In this document: positions 17,632 to 26,000 of the stretch, one piece after another
Numbering within the stretch: the stretch's first letter is position 1
Layout of the letters: the number at the start of each line of letters is the position of its first letter
NCBI GenBank assembly: GCA_965219015.1
Contig: CBDCNH010000011.1
Span: 434,001-498,000, forward strand
DNA from: CBDCNH01 sp965219015
GTDB taxonomy: Bacteria; Pseudomonadota; Alphaproteobacteria; Rhodobacterales; Rhodobacteraceae
Length of the DNA stretch: 64,000 nucleotides
Direction of reading: 5' to 3'
Made by a program: the position numbers and the translations under genes
The notes under the pieces: generated by a model
Told to the model about the DNA's origin: nothing
What the model saw: the letters and a program-made list of their open reading frames with translations, nothing else
Databases searched by the model: none

Positions 17632-18989
17632 TCCGCCTCGGGGCCCTCGCGTCGGTCCTCGCGGCGGTCCTGACGCTCGGCGCCTGCGCGGAGCGCCCGC
17701 CCGCCGAAGCCGTCGGCCGCCGTGCGCCCGTGGCACTCGCCCCGGCACCGCTGCCGCGCTTCCCGGCCACCCGCACGGTCGGGCCGCGCCGCTCCAACGC
17801 CGCCCTCGCCCGCGACTTCATGGAGCTCACGTTCCGCATGGAGAGCGGCCGCGCGCTGCCCGTCCTCACCCGCTTCGAGACGCCCATCACGCTCGGGATC
17901 ACCGGCATCGCGCCGCCCGGCGCGCTCGACGACCTCGCGCGCGTCCGCGCCCGGCTGGCGGCGGAGGCGGGGATCGTGCTCCACGACGCGCGCCCCGGCA
18001 CCACGCCCGGCATCACCCTCGCCTTCGTGCCGTTCGCCGAGATGCAGGCGCTCGTGCCCGAGGCCGCGTGCTTCGTCGAGCCGCGCATCTCCGGCTGGGA
18101 CGAGTTCCGCGCCGAGCGCCGCGGCCGCCGGCTCGACTGGACGACGCTGCGGGTCCGCGACCGGATCAGCGTGTTCATCCCCGCCGACGCCCCGCCGCAG
18201 GAGGTGCGCGACTGCCTCAACGAGGAACTCGCGCAGGCGATGGGCCCCCTCAACGATCTCTGGCGGCTCTCCGACAGCGTGTTCAACGACGACAACGTGC
18301 AGTCCGTCCTGACCGGCTTCGACATGCTGATGCTGCGCGTCACCTATGCATCCGAGCTCGCGAGCGGGATGGGTCCCGCGACGGTGGCGGGCCGCCTGCC
18401 GGCCGTGCTGGCGCGGCTCAACCCGCGCGGCGAGCGGGTCCGCGCCGGGCCCCCGCCGGACCCGACGCCGCGGGCATGGGAGGACGCGGTGACGACGGCG
18501 CTCGGGCCCCGCGCGACCGACGCCGCGCGCGAGCGGGCGGCCACCGAGGCCATCGCGATCGCACGGGCGCACGGCTGGACCGACAGCCGCGCGGGGTTCT
18601 CCTGGTTCACCCTCGGGCGCATCGAGCTCGGCGCCGACCCGGACGTCGCCCGCGCCGCCTTCCGCGAGGCCGCGCGGATCTACCACGGCGCCCGCCTGCC
18701 CCTCGCCGCCGCCGACGCCGACATGCATCTCGCAGGCTTCGCGCTCGGCGCGGGCGACCCCGGGCGCGCGCTCCGCCTCGTCGACGCGAGCCTGCCCGCC
18801 GCCGCGGCCGGCGAGAACGCGGCGCTTCTCGCGAACCTCCTCCGGATGCGGGCCATCGCCCTCGGCGAGCTCGGTCGCGCCGGTCCCGCCCGGACGGCCC
18901 GCGACGCGAGCCTGCGCTGGGCGCGCTACGGCTACGGCATCGAACCCGCCGCCGACACGGCGACCGCGGGCGCGGGGCCCACCGGATGA
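17628..18989 (+). CDS. DUF2927-domain lipoprotein
   Basis: 453-residue predicted lipoprotein. The N-terminus is a short signal ending in the lipobox LGAC (Cys at about residue 19). The central region matches the DUF2927 type seen in Rhodobacterales (ARDFMELTFRMESG, then CLNEELAQAMGPLNDLWRL and DSVFNDDN). The ELAQ/LNDLW part resembles a degenerate protease-like fold; its activity is not known. The C-terminal 130 residues have TPR-like helical repeats (ARAAFREAARIYHG, LLANLLRMRAIALGELG). GTG 17628 overlaps the GNAT stop, and the end overlaps a small membrane protein gene. Confidence 0.82.
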   Translation: MIRLGALASVLAAVLTLGACAERPPAEAVGRRAPVALAPAPLPRFPATRTVGPRRSNAALARDFMELTFRMESGRALPVLTRFETPITLGITGIAPPGALDDLARVRARLAAEAGIVLHDARPGTTPGITLAFVPFAEMQALVPEAACFVEPRISGWDEFRAERRGRRLDWTTLRVRDRISVFIPADAPPQEVRDCLNEELAQAMGPLNDLWRLSDSVFNDDNVQSVLTGFDMLMLRVTYASELASGMGPATVAGRLPAVLARLNPRGERVRAGPPPDPTPRAWEDAVTTALGPRATDAARERAATEAIAIARAHGWTDSRAGFSWFTLGRIELGADPDVARAAFREAARIYHGARLPLAAADADMHLAGFALGAGDPGRALRLVDASLPAAAAGENAALLANLLRMRAIALGELGRAGPARTARDASLRWARYGYGIEPAADTATAGAGPTG

Positions 18990-19150
18990 TCGCGCTCGCG
19001 GGCCTCGCAGGCGGGGCGATCCTCGGCGCCGTCACGGCACGGAACCGCGCGGGCAACCGGCTCGACATGCTGCAATACGCCGCCGGCTACGGCATCGCCG
19101 GCGCGCTCCTCGGGGTGGTCCTGTCCGTCGTCATCCTCCGCCTGTCCTGA
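18986..19150 (+). CDS. Small two-helix membrane protein
   Basis: 54-residue protein with a glycine-rich hydrophobic helix (ALAGLAGGAILGAVTA), a polar turn RNRAGNRLDMLQYAAGYG and a second helix (ALLGVVLSVVIL). ATG 18986 overlaps the stop of the DUF2927 lipoprotein, so the two are coupled. Small proteins of this kind occur beside DUF2927 genes in related bacteria. No function is assignable. Confidence 0.8.
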   Translation: MIALAGLAGGAILGAVTARNRAGNRLDMLQYAAGYGIAGALLGVVLSVVILRLS

Positions 19151-19211
19151 GCGCCTTCTTTCAGCCTTAATTCTTCGTTAGGTTGCATTTGAACCTGATG
19201 GAGACAACCCA

Positions 19212-19850
19212 ATGACACACCTCTGCCTCGCCGCCGCGGTCACGCTGGCGCTCGCCGCTCCGGCGGATGCCGCCACCGCCGGCTTCTCCGGCGCGTTCTG
19301 GAACATGGGCACGTCGAGCATCGACGCCGCCCTCGCCACCGTCGCGGATCGGCCCGCCGACGCGACCTTCCGGTCCACCGCCATCGACTACCCCAACGGC
19401 GCGGCGCTCGACACCTTCGACACCGACACGCTCGGCGCTTTCCTCGGGGCGGACGCGGGCTCGCTCTCGGGCTTCGGGGCGACCACGCTCGACGGCTCGG
19501 TGTTCCGCTTCGCGGGCAACCTCCTCCTCGGCGCGGGACCGCACACCTTCACCGTCGGCTCCGACGACGGCTTCGCGCTCAGCATCGCGGGGACCGAGGT
19601 CGCGCGCGCCAACGACCGCGGCTTCGGGCTGACCTCGACGACGCTCGACCTCGCGGACGGTCCCTTCGCCTTCGCGCTCGTGTACTACGAGAACGGCGGC
19701 AAGACGGGCGTGGAGTTCCGCGTCGACGGCCAGATCGTCGACGCGGCACTTGGCGCGCCCGCCGCGGTGCCGCTGCCCGCCGCCCTGCCGCTCCTCGCCG
19801 CGGCGCTCGGCGGCATCGGTCTCGCGGCACGGCGGCGGCGCGGCGCCTGA
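19212..19850 (+). CDS. Secreted VPLPA-CTERM protein with PA14-like domain
   Basis: 212-residue exported protein. It has a signal peptide (cleavage likely after APADA, about residue 20), a beta-rich middle with the PA14-type signature FTVGSDDGFALSIAG, and a C-terminal sorting signal: VPLPA, a hydrophobic helix, then RRRR. Such tails are known to be recognised by exosortases and anchor or release proteins at the surface; no exosortase gene is in this window. The gene is monocistronic, with GGAG eight bases before ATG 19212 and an AT-richer upstream region (19165-19205) that probably holds its promoter. Confidence 0.88.
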   Translation: MTHLCLAAAVTLALAAPADAATAGFSGAFWNMGTSSIDAALATVADRPADATFRSTAIDYPNGAALDTFDTDTLGAFLGADAGSLSGFGATTLDGSVFRFAGNLLLGAGPHTFTVGSDDGFALSIAGTEVARANDRGFGLTSTTLDLADGPFAFALVYYENGGKTGVEFRVDGQIVDAALGAPAAVPLPAALPLLAAALGGIGLAARRRRGA

Positions 19851-19919
19851 TCCCGCACGCCGGCCGCTGCGGCAGAGAGGGCTCTTGCTGCGGGGCATCG
19901 CCTGGGTTCAGATCGCGCG

Positions 19920-20609
19920 ATGCTCCGCCTCCTCCTCTTCGCGCTTCCCGTCATCGTCGCGGTCGCGATGTACTGGGCCTCGTCCCGGCGCACCGGGGCG
20001 GCCCTCATGGCGCAGTCGACCGAGCTCACCGACCCGCTGCTGCGGACCCTCGTGGCGCGCATGGCAGGCGTGCTCGAGCTGCCCGAGATCCGCGTCTTCG
20101 TCTACGAGGTGCCCGTCGTGAACGGGCTCGCCGCCCCCGACGGACGCATCTTCCTCACCCGCGGCTTCATGCACCGGTACCGGGCGGGCGCGGTCAGCGC
20201 CGACGAGATGGCGAGCGTCGTGGCGCACGAGCTCGGCCATGTCGCCCTCGGCCACGCCCGCCGGCGGATGCTCGACTTCTCGGCCGCGAACGCGATCCGC
20301 CTCGTCCTCATCGCCACCGTCGGGCGCATCCTGCCGGGCTTGGGCATCTGGATCGCCAACGGCGCCGCCGCCCTCCTCGCCGCGCGCCTCAGCCGGCAGG
20401 ACGAGTACGAGGCCGATGCCTATGCCGCAGCACTCCTCGTCAAGGCGGGCATCGGCACCGGCCCGCAGAAGGCGCTCCTCGCCAAACTCGGCCGCATCGC
20501 GGGCCAGAGCGGCCCGGTCCCCGCCTGGCTGATGAGCCATCCCGCCACCGCGGACCGCGTCGCCGCGATCGAGACGATGGAGGCGCGCTGGCGCCCCGCG
20601 CTCGCCTGA
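19920..20609 (+). CDS. M48-family membrane metalloprotease (HtpX-like)
   Basis: 229-residue zinc protease. It has one N-terminal membrane helix (residues 2-19), the catalytic zinc motif HELGHVALGH (about 102-111) and the third ligand region DEYEADAYA (about 160-168). It ends with the M48 SHPATADRVAAIE motif. It is shorter than HtpX and lacks the second N-terminal helix pair, so it is a compact M48 relative. The likely role is quality control of membrane or periplasmic proteins. It stands alone between two unrelated genes. Confidence 0.88.
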   Translation: MLRLLLFALPVIVAVAMYWASSRRTGAALMAQSTELTDPLLRTLVARMAGVLELPEIRVFVYEVPVVNGLAAPDGRIFLTRGFMHRYRAGAVSADEMASVVAHELGHVALGHARRRMLDFSAANAIRLVLIATVGRILPGLGIWIANGAAALLAARLSRQDEYEADAYAAALLVKAGIGTGPQKALLAKLGRIAGQSGPVPAWLMSHPATADRVAAIETMEARWRPALA

Positions 20610-20616
20610 CGCCGCG

Positions 20617-21456
20617 TCAGGCCGCCCGCGCCCGATAGAGGATCACCCGCGCGGGCACGCGCGCGCCGCCCGGCCCGTCGTAGGGCGCGAACGCCGCCTC
20701 GAGGTCGCGCCGCAGGGCTTCACGGTCTGCCGCGCCGCCCTCCGCGAGCCGCAGCCGCCGCCCCGCCGGCCCGACCTCGAGCCCGAGTGCTGCCAGCGCC
20801 GCCGCCCCGCCCGGGTGCCGCAGCGTCACGTCCACCGGCTCGCCCGCCGCCTCGCGGAGCCCGGCCCGCGCAAGGAGCCCCGTCACCCGCACCGGGTCGC
20901 GGAACGCCGTCGGCCCCGGCGCATCGGGGTCGCCCTGCGGCTCCGCGCCGAAGCGTGCGGCCACGACCCTCGCCGGCACCGCGAACCACGGGTTCTCCGC
21001 CGCCCCGGCCCAGGCTGCGAAGGTGAGACCCGCGCCGTGCGCGAGCTGCCGCGCGATGTTGGCGAACGCCGCCACCGGGTCGTCGAAGAACATCACCCCG
21101 AAGCGCGAGATCGCCGCGTCGAACGGACCGCCCGGTGCCGCGTCGGTCTCGGCATCGCCCTCCGCGAACGCCACGTTCCCGAACCCCGCCGCCCGGCTTC
21201 GCCCGATCGCGAGGAGCGGCGCCGAGGGATCGAGCCCGGTCACGCGCCCCTCCGGCCCGACCGCCTGCGCCGCGGCGAGCGTCGTCGCGCCCGCCCCGCA
21301 GCCGACGTCGAGCGCCGCCATGCCGGGCACGAGCCCCGCGCGGTCCATCAGGAGGTCGAGCACCTGCGCCATCAGCGCGTCGAGGTCGGCCTGTCTGCGC
21401 GCCCAGACGCCGCCCATGTCGCCCGCCCACTGCGCCCGCGCGTCCTCGTTGGCCAT
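20617..21456 (-). CDS. Class I SAM-dependent methyltransferase
   Basis: 279-residue methyltransferase of the Methyltransf_11/25 type. Motif I is ALDVGCGAGATTLAAA (about residues 47-62), the acidic ribose-binding residue follows in VTGLDPS, and motif IV region is FDAAISRFGVMFFDDP. Small-molecule substrates (quinone, lipid or secondary metabolite) are typical of this group; nothing local pins it down. It lies convergent to the M48 gene and 22 bp downstream of a PIN-domain gene on the same strand. Confidence 0.85.
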   Translation of the reverse strand: MANEDARAQWAGDMGGVWARRQADLDALMAQVLDLLMDRAGLVPGMAALDVGCGAGATTLAAAQAVGPEGRVTGLDPSAPLLAIGRSRAAGFGNVAFAEGDAETDAAPGGPFDAAISRFGVMFFDDPVAAFANIARQLAHGAGLTFAAWAGAAENPWFAVPARVVAARFGAEPQGDPDAPGPTAFRDPVRVTGLLARAGLREAAGEPVDVTLRHPGGAAALAALGLEVGPAGRRLRLAEGGAADREALRRDLEAAFAPYDGPGGARVPARVILYRARAA

Positions 21457-21478
21457 CCGCGGTCCTCCCGGCCCGAGC

Positions 21479-22027
21479 CTAGCACGGGCCCGGCCCCTGG
21501 CCCAGCGCGCGCGCGAGCCGCGGCAGGCCGGCGCGCTTCAGGAACGGCCGGAGCGGCAGGTCGCCGCCGGCATGGCGCTCCGCCTCCCGGCGAACCGCCG
21601 CGACGGCCGCCTCGACCGCCTCCGGCGCCTCCCGCCAGAGGCCGAGGAGCACCGTGTCGGGATGCTCCGCCCGGAGCCCGAACGCCCCGAGCGCGCGGGC
21701 CGGGAAATCGCGGAGGTTGAGCGTGACGATCAGCGCCGCCCCGCCCGCGAGCGCCGCTTCGGCGACATGCACGTCCGCGGGGTCGGGGAGGCTTAGCGAC
21801 GACGGCGCCGGGATCACGCGGGCGTCGGGCCAGGCCGCGTCGAGGAGCGCCGCCTCGCCGCGCGCCTGCGCCTGCGCTCCCGGCCCGAGCTTCGCGGTCG
21901 CGCGCACCCATTCCTCCATGATCCGCCCCGACCAGACCGGCGCGAGGAGCCCCGCCTCGGCAACCCCGAGGAGCACGCCGCGCAGCACGGTCGGGTAGAG
22001 CACGCAGGCGTCGAGCACGGCTCGCAT
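21479..22027 (-). CDS. PIN-domain protein
   Basis: 182-residue PIN-domain protein of the VapC-like nuclease fold. The first acidic residue is in VLDACVLYP (Asp6), then the IMEEW helix and the DVHVAEAALAGGAALIVT segment carrying further acidic residues, and the LNLRDFP motif. PIN nucleases cut RNA and often act as toxins, but I see no antitoxin ORF: the gene is preceded by the rRNA methyltransferase with a 21-bp gap and followed by a metabolic methyltransferase. It may be a solitary PIN protein. Confidence 0.82.
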   Translation of the reverse strand: MRAVLDACVLYPTVLRGVLLGVAEAGLLAPVWSGRIMEEWVRATAKLGPGAQAQARGEAALLDAAWPDARVIPAPSSLSLPDPADVHVAEAALAGGAALIVTLNLRDFPARALGAFGLRAEHPDTVLLGLWREAPEAVEAAVAAVRREAERHAGGDLPLRPFLKRAGLPRLARALGQGPGPC

Positions 22028-22048
22028 CCTAGTCGAGGACCGCGCGCA

Positions 22049-23260
22049 TCAGTCGAGCCGGAACACCAGCGCCTTGAGGTAGCCCTGCTCGCCGAGCTGC
22101 GGCAGCACGGGATGGTCGGGGCCGGCGAAGCCCGTGCAGAGGATCTGCGCCCGCCGGCCCGCCCGCCCGATGCCGCGCGACGAGGCCGACCGGAATGCCG
22201 CGAGGTCGGCCGCGTGCGAACACGAGCACACCACGAGGAACCCGCCCGGCGCCACCAGCCCCGCCCCGAGCCGCGCCACGCGCTCGTAGGCGCGCAATCC
22301 CGCCTCGAGCGCCGAGCGCTGCGGCGCGAAGGCGGGCGGGTCCGCGACCACCATGCCGAAGCGCCGCCCCTCCGCCTGCAGCGCCTCCATCGCCGCGAAG
22401 GCGTCGCCGCGATGGGCGCTGAACCGCTCGGCGACGCCCGTTGCCCGTGCCCCCGCCGCCGCGAGCTCGAGCGCAGGTGCGGAGCTGTCCACGGCCAGCA
22501 CCGACGCGGCCCCCGCGCTCAGCGCCGCGAGCCCGAACCCGCCGACATGCGCGAAGACGTCGAGCACATCGGCCCCGCGCGCGAGCCTCGCCGCCACCGC
22601 GTGATTGGCGCGCTGGTCGAAGTAGAGGCCGGTCTTCTGCCCCCCGAGCACGTCGGCCACGTAGGTGGCCCCGTTCATCGGCACCTCGACCGGGCCGTCG
22701 ACGTGGCCCGCGATCACCTCCGTCGCGCCTTCGAGCCCCTCGAGGATCCGCGACCGCCCGCCCGCGTTCCTGACCACGCGCGTGACGCCGACGCCCGCGA
22801 GCGCGTCCACGACCTGCCCCATGTGCGCCTCCGCCCAGGCGGCGTTCGGCTGCACCACGGCAAGGTCGCCGTAGCGGTCGATCACGACGCCCGGCAGCCC
22901 GTCCGCCTCGGCATGGACGAGCCGGTAGAACGGCGCGTCAAAGAGGCGCGCCCGCAGGTCGAGCGCGGTGGCGAGGCGGGCCGCCATCCACGCGCCGTCG
23001 ATCCGCGCCGCGGGGTCGCGGTCGAGCATCCGCGCCGCGATCTTCGAAGTGAGGTTGACCGTGACGAGCCCGAGGGGCGCGCGGTCCGCGTCCTCGAGCC
23101 GCGCCAGCGCGCCGGGCGCCAGCGCCTTGGTGCGCCGGTCGGTCACGATCTCGTCGGCGTAGACCCAGGGAAAGCCGTGCCGGATCGCCCGTGCCTCGGC
23201 CTTGGGGCGCAGCCGCACGACGGGAAGGCCGGTCTCGGGAATGTCGTCCATGCGCTGCAT
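22049..23260 (-). CDS. 23S rRNA (cytosine-C5) methyltransferase, RlmI-like
   Basis: 403-residue class I rRNA large-subunit methyltransferase. It has an N-terminal PUA-like domain (HGFPWVYADEI onward) and a Rossmann methyltransferase core (DVLDVFAHVGGFGLAAL), the catalytic-site motif VVADPPAFAP and the CSCSH motif with the catalytic cysteine. The architecture matches RlmI, which methylates C1962 of 23S rRNA. ATG 23260 is used; a second ATG at 23251 is equally possible as neither has a clear Shine-Dalgarno. Its promoter region shares the interval with alr and the tandem repeats. Confidence 0.88.
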   Translation of the reverse strand: MQRMDDIPETGLPVVRLRPKAEARAIRHGFPWVYADEIVTDRRTKALAPGALARLEDADRAPLGLVTVNLTSKIAARMLDRDPAARIDGAWMAARLATALDLRARLFDAPFYRLVHAEADGLPGVVIDRYGDLAVVQPNAAWAEAHMGQVVDALAGVGVTRVVRNAGGRSRILEGLEGATEVIAGHVDGPVEVPMNGATYVADVLGGQKTGLYFDQRANHAVAARLARGADVLDVFAHVGGFGLAALSAGAASVLAVDSSAPALELAAAGARATGVAERFSAHRGDAFAAMEALQAEGRRFGMVVADPPAFAPQRSALEAGLRAYERVARLGAGLVAPGGFLVVCSCSHAADLAAFRSASSRGIGRAGRRAQILCTGFAGPDHPVLPQLGEQGYLKALVFRLD

Positions 23261-23314
23261 CTAGCGCCGATGACGGAGCGCCGGAAGGGCGGATGACCAT
23301 CGCCTTGCCCCAAC

Positions 23315-23410
23315 GGGGCAGATCGAGCTTGACCCCGCGGGGCAGATCGAGCTTCTCCCCGCGGGGCAGATCGAGCTTCACCCCACGGGGCAGATCGACC
23401 TTGACCCCGC
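23315..23410. repeat. 24-bp tandem repeat, four copies, ahead of alr
   Basis: Four consecutive 24-bp units (23315-23338, 23339-23362, 23363-23386, 23387-23410) each start GGGGCAGATCGA, continue CTT and end in CCCC plus two bases; a fifth partial GGGG follows. Units differ at only one to four positions. Each unit can pair its GGGG with its own CCCC, and adjoining units form CCCCGCGGGG palindromes. Because 24 is a multiple of three, both strands read as eight-residue repeats (PRGVKLDL on minus). It ends 27 bp before alr. Confidence 0.95.
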
Positions 23411-23437
23411 GGGGTCGCCTGTCAGAACGCGGATCGC

Positions 23438-24487
23438 ATGGCCCAGGCATTGCTCACCATCGACCTCGATGCCGTCGCGCGGAACTGGCGCGCGCTCGAT
23501 GCGGCGTCGGGGACCGCCACCGAGACGGCGGCGGTGCTGAAGGCGGACGCCTACGGGCTCGGCGCGGCCCGCGTCGCCCCGGCGCTGGCGCGGGCGGGGG
23601 CGCGGACGTTCTTCGTGGCGCTGGCCGAGGAAGGTGCAGCGCTCCGCCGGATCCTCGGGCCGGGGCCGCGCATCCTCGTGCTCTCGGGGCTGATGGCGGG
23701 CGACGCGGGCCTCGTGCGCGACGCGGCGCTGGTGCCGATGCTGGTCTCGGAGGCGCAGGTCGCGCGGCACCGCGCGGACTGCCCGGACGCGCCCTTCGGA
23801 GTGCAGATCGACACCGGGATGAACCGGCTCGGGCTCGGCGAGGCCGACTGGCGGCGGATGGCGGGCGCGGTTCTCGCATGGAAGCCGGTGCTGCTGACGA
23901 GCCACCTCGCCTCTGCCGACGACCCCGACGCCGCGATGAACGCCGATCAGCTCGCGCTCTTCGGGGCGCTGACCGACGGCACCGGCGTGCCGCGCTCGCT
24001 CGCCGCGACCGGCGGCACCCTCCTCGGACTGGCATACCAGTTCGACATGACCCGTCCCGGCATCGGGCTCTACGGCGGCGCCCCCTTCGCGGACGCAGCA
24101 CCGGTGGTGCGGCTCGACCTCCCCGTCCTGCAGGTCCGCGACGTCGAGCCCGGCGGCACGGTCGGCTACGGCGCCATATGGCGCGCGGGACGGCGCTCGC
24201 GGATCGCCACGATCTCAAGCGGTTACGCCGACGGGCTCATCCGAGCTCTGAGCAACGGCGCGCAACTCTTTGACAACGCTTCACCTTGCCCCGTCGTGGG
24301 CCGCGTCTCGATGGACCTCCTGGCCGTCGACGTGACCGACCTTGCCGCCGACCCCGAGACGCTCGCCATCCTCGGGCCCGAGCAAGGCATCGACGCGCTC
24401 GCCGCGGCCGCGGGCACCATCGGCTACGAGATCCTGACCTCGCTCGGCCCCCGCTACGCGCGCCGCTACCTCGGGGCCGCCGCGTGA
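23438..24487 (+). CDS. alr: Alanine racemase
   Basis: 349-residue PLP enzyme that makes D-alanine for peptidoglycan. The catalytic lysine is in VLKADAYGLG (about residue 35) and the catalytic tyrosine in GTVGYGAIW. The conserved QIDTGMNRLG and VGRVSMDLLAVDVT blocks are complete. ATG 23438 lacks a strong ribosome-binding site and sits just after the tandem repeats, which could influence expression. Its stop overlaps the mlaE GTG (GTGA), so cell-wall and outer-membrane-lipid functions are coupled in one transcript, as in related bacteria. Confidence 0.95.
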   Translation: MAQALLTIDLDAVARNWRALDAASGTATETAAVLKADAYGLGAARVAPALARAGARTFFVALAEEGAALRRILGPGPRILVLSGLMAGDAGLVRDAALVPMLVSEAQVARHRADCPDAPFGVQIDTGMNRLGLGEADWRRMAGAVLAWKPVLLTSHLASADDPDAAMNADQLALFGALTDGTGVPRSLAATGGTLLGLAYQFDMTRPGIGLYGGAPFADAAPVVRLDLPVLQVRDVEPGGTVGYGAIWRAGRRSRIATISSGYADGLIRALSNGAQLFDNASPCPVVGRVSMDLLAVDVTDLAADPETLAILGPEQGIDALAAAAGTIGYEILTSLGPRYARRYLGAAA

Positions 24488-25257
24488 GGCCGCTCGCCGC
24501 CTTGGGCCGCGCGGTGCTGGGCGCGCTGGCGGGGCTCGGCCGCGTCGGCATCTTCGCGGCGCTCACCGTGAGCCACCTCGCCCGCCCGCCGTTCTATTTC
24601 CGCGAGTTCGGCCAGGCGCTTCTCGCCATCGGCTACTTCAGCCTGCCCGTCGTGGGCCTCACCGCGGTCTTCACCGGGGGCGCGCTGGCGCTGCAGATCT
24701 ACGCCGGCGGCGCGCGGTTCTCGGCCGAGGCGGTGGTGCCCTCCATCGTCGCCATCGGCATGACGCGCGAGCTCGGCCCCGTGCTCGGCGGCCTCATGGT
24801 CGCGGCGCGCGTGGCGTCCTCGATCGCTGCCGAGATCGGCACGATGAAGGTCACCGAGCAGATCGACGCGCTCGTCACGCTCTCGACGAACCCGGTGAAG
24901 TACCTCGCCGTCCCGCGCGTGCTCGCGGCCACGCTCGCGGTGCCGGCGCTCGTCGGCATCGGCGACGCCATCGGCATCATGGGCGGCTACCTCGTCGGCA
25001 CCTCGCGGCTCGGCTTCAACTCGGCGGCCTACCTGAAGAACACCGCGGACTTCCTGCAGCCCTGGGACGTGGGCTCGGGGCTCGTGAAGGGCGCGGTCTT
25101 CGGCTTCTTCGTGGCGCTGATGGGCTGCTACTACGGCATGACCTCGGGCCGCGGCGCGCAGGGCGTGGGGGCGGCCACGAAGTCGGCGGTGGTCGCGGCG
25201 TCGGTCCTGATCCTCGCGTCGAACTACATCCTGACGGAGGTGTTCTTCTCCGCATGA
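24484..25257 (+). CDS. mlaE: MlaE-family ABC transporter permease
   Basis: 257-residue permease of the phospholipid ABC transporter that helps keep the outer membrane asymmetric. The MlaE fold is shown by the FREFGQALLAIGYFSLPVV start and the conserved coupling region RELGPVLGGLMVAARVASS followed by EIGTMKVTEQIDAL. Five to six hydrophobic segments are present. The GTG 24484 start overlaps alr; the end overlaps mlaF. No MlaD (MCE) or MlaC gene follows, so the substrate-binding parts must be elsewhere or absent. Confidence 0.92.
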   Translation: MRPLAALGRAVLGALAGLGRVGIFAALTVSHLARPPFYFREFGQALLAIGYFSLPVVGLTAVFTGGALALQIYAGGARFSAEAVVPSIVAIGMTRELGPVLGGLMVAARVASSIAAEIGTMKVTEQIDALVTLSTNPVKYLAVPRVLAATLAVPALVGIGDAIGIMGGYLVGTSRLGFNSAAYLKNTADFLQPWDVGSGLVKGAVFGFFVALMGCYYGMTSGRGAQGVGAATKSAVVAASVLILASNYILTEVFFSA

Positions 25258-26000
25258 TCGAGATGTCCGGCGTAAGAAAGTCCTTCGGCGCCAACGCGGT
25301 GCTGCGCGGCGTCGATCTCAGCCTGCCGAGGGGCGAGAGCATGGTCATCATCGGCGGCTCGGGCACCGGCAAGTCGGTGCTCCTGAAGTGCATCCTCGGG
25401 CTGGTGCGCCCCGACGCGGGCACCATCACGGTCGCGGGCGAGGACGTGACGCGCACCCCGCGCGACGCCTTCCTCGCGCGCTTCGGGATGCTCTTCCAGG
25501 GCGGCGCGCTCTTCGACAGCCTCAGCGTCTGGCAGAACGTGGCGTTCCGGCTCCTGCGCGGGCCGGGCAAGCGCGAGCCGGATGCGGCCCGTGCCGTCGC
25601 GGTGGAAAAGCTGCGCCGCGTCGGGCTGACGGAAGCGGTGGCCGACCTCTATCCGGCGGAGCTTTCGGGCGGCATGCAGAAGCGCGTGAGCCTCGCGCGC
25701 GCCATCGCCGCCGAGCCCGAGATCATCTTCTTCGACGAGCCGACGACCGGGCTCGACCCGATCATGTCGGGCGTCATCAACGCGCTCATCCGCGAGATCG
25801 TCGTCGAGATGGGCGTGACCGCGATGACGATCACGCACGACATGTCCTCGGTGCGCGCCATCGCCGACCGGGTGGCGATGCTGCACGCGGGCCTCATCCG
25901 CTGGACCGGGCCGGTGGGCGCGATGGACGCCGCGGGCGACCCCTACCTCGACCAGTTCATCCACGGCCGCGCCGAGGGCCCGATCGAGAGCGTCCGGTGA
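25254..26000 (+). CDS. mlaF: MlaF-family ABC transporter ATP-binding protein
   Basis: 248-residue ATPase of the Mla phospholipid transporter. It shows Walker A GGSGTGKSV (about residues 32-40), the Q-loop LFQGGALFDSLSVWQNV typical of MlaF, signature LSGGMQKR, Walker B IIFFDEPTTGLDP and the H-loop THDMSS. It is translationally coupled to mlaE upstream and to a PqiA-like gene downstream. Confidence 0.93.
   Translation: MIEMSGVRKSFGANAVLRGVDLSLPRGESMVIIGGSGTGKSVLLKCILGLVRPDAGTITVAGEDVTRTPRDAFLARFGMLFQGGALFDSLSVWQNVAFRLLRGPGKREPDAARAVAVEKLRRVGLTEAVADLYPAELSGGMQKRVSLARAIAAEPEIIFFDEPTTGLDPIMSGVINALIREIVVEMGVTAMTITHDMSSVRAIADRVAMLHAGLIRWTGPVGAMDAAGDPYLDQFIHGRAEGPIESVR

Noticed and set aside
22029..22229. 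A small minus-strand ORF between the PIN gene and the rRNA methyltransferase as a possible antitoxin.
   Set aside because: It lies within the conserved 3' end of the methyltransferase in another frame and lacks any DNA-binding motif.
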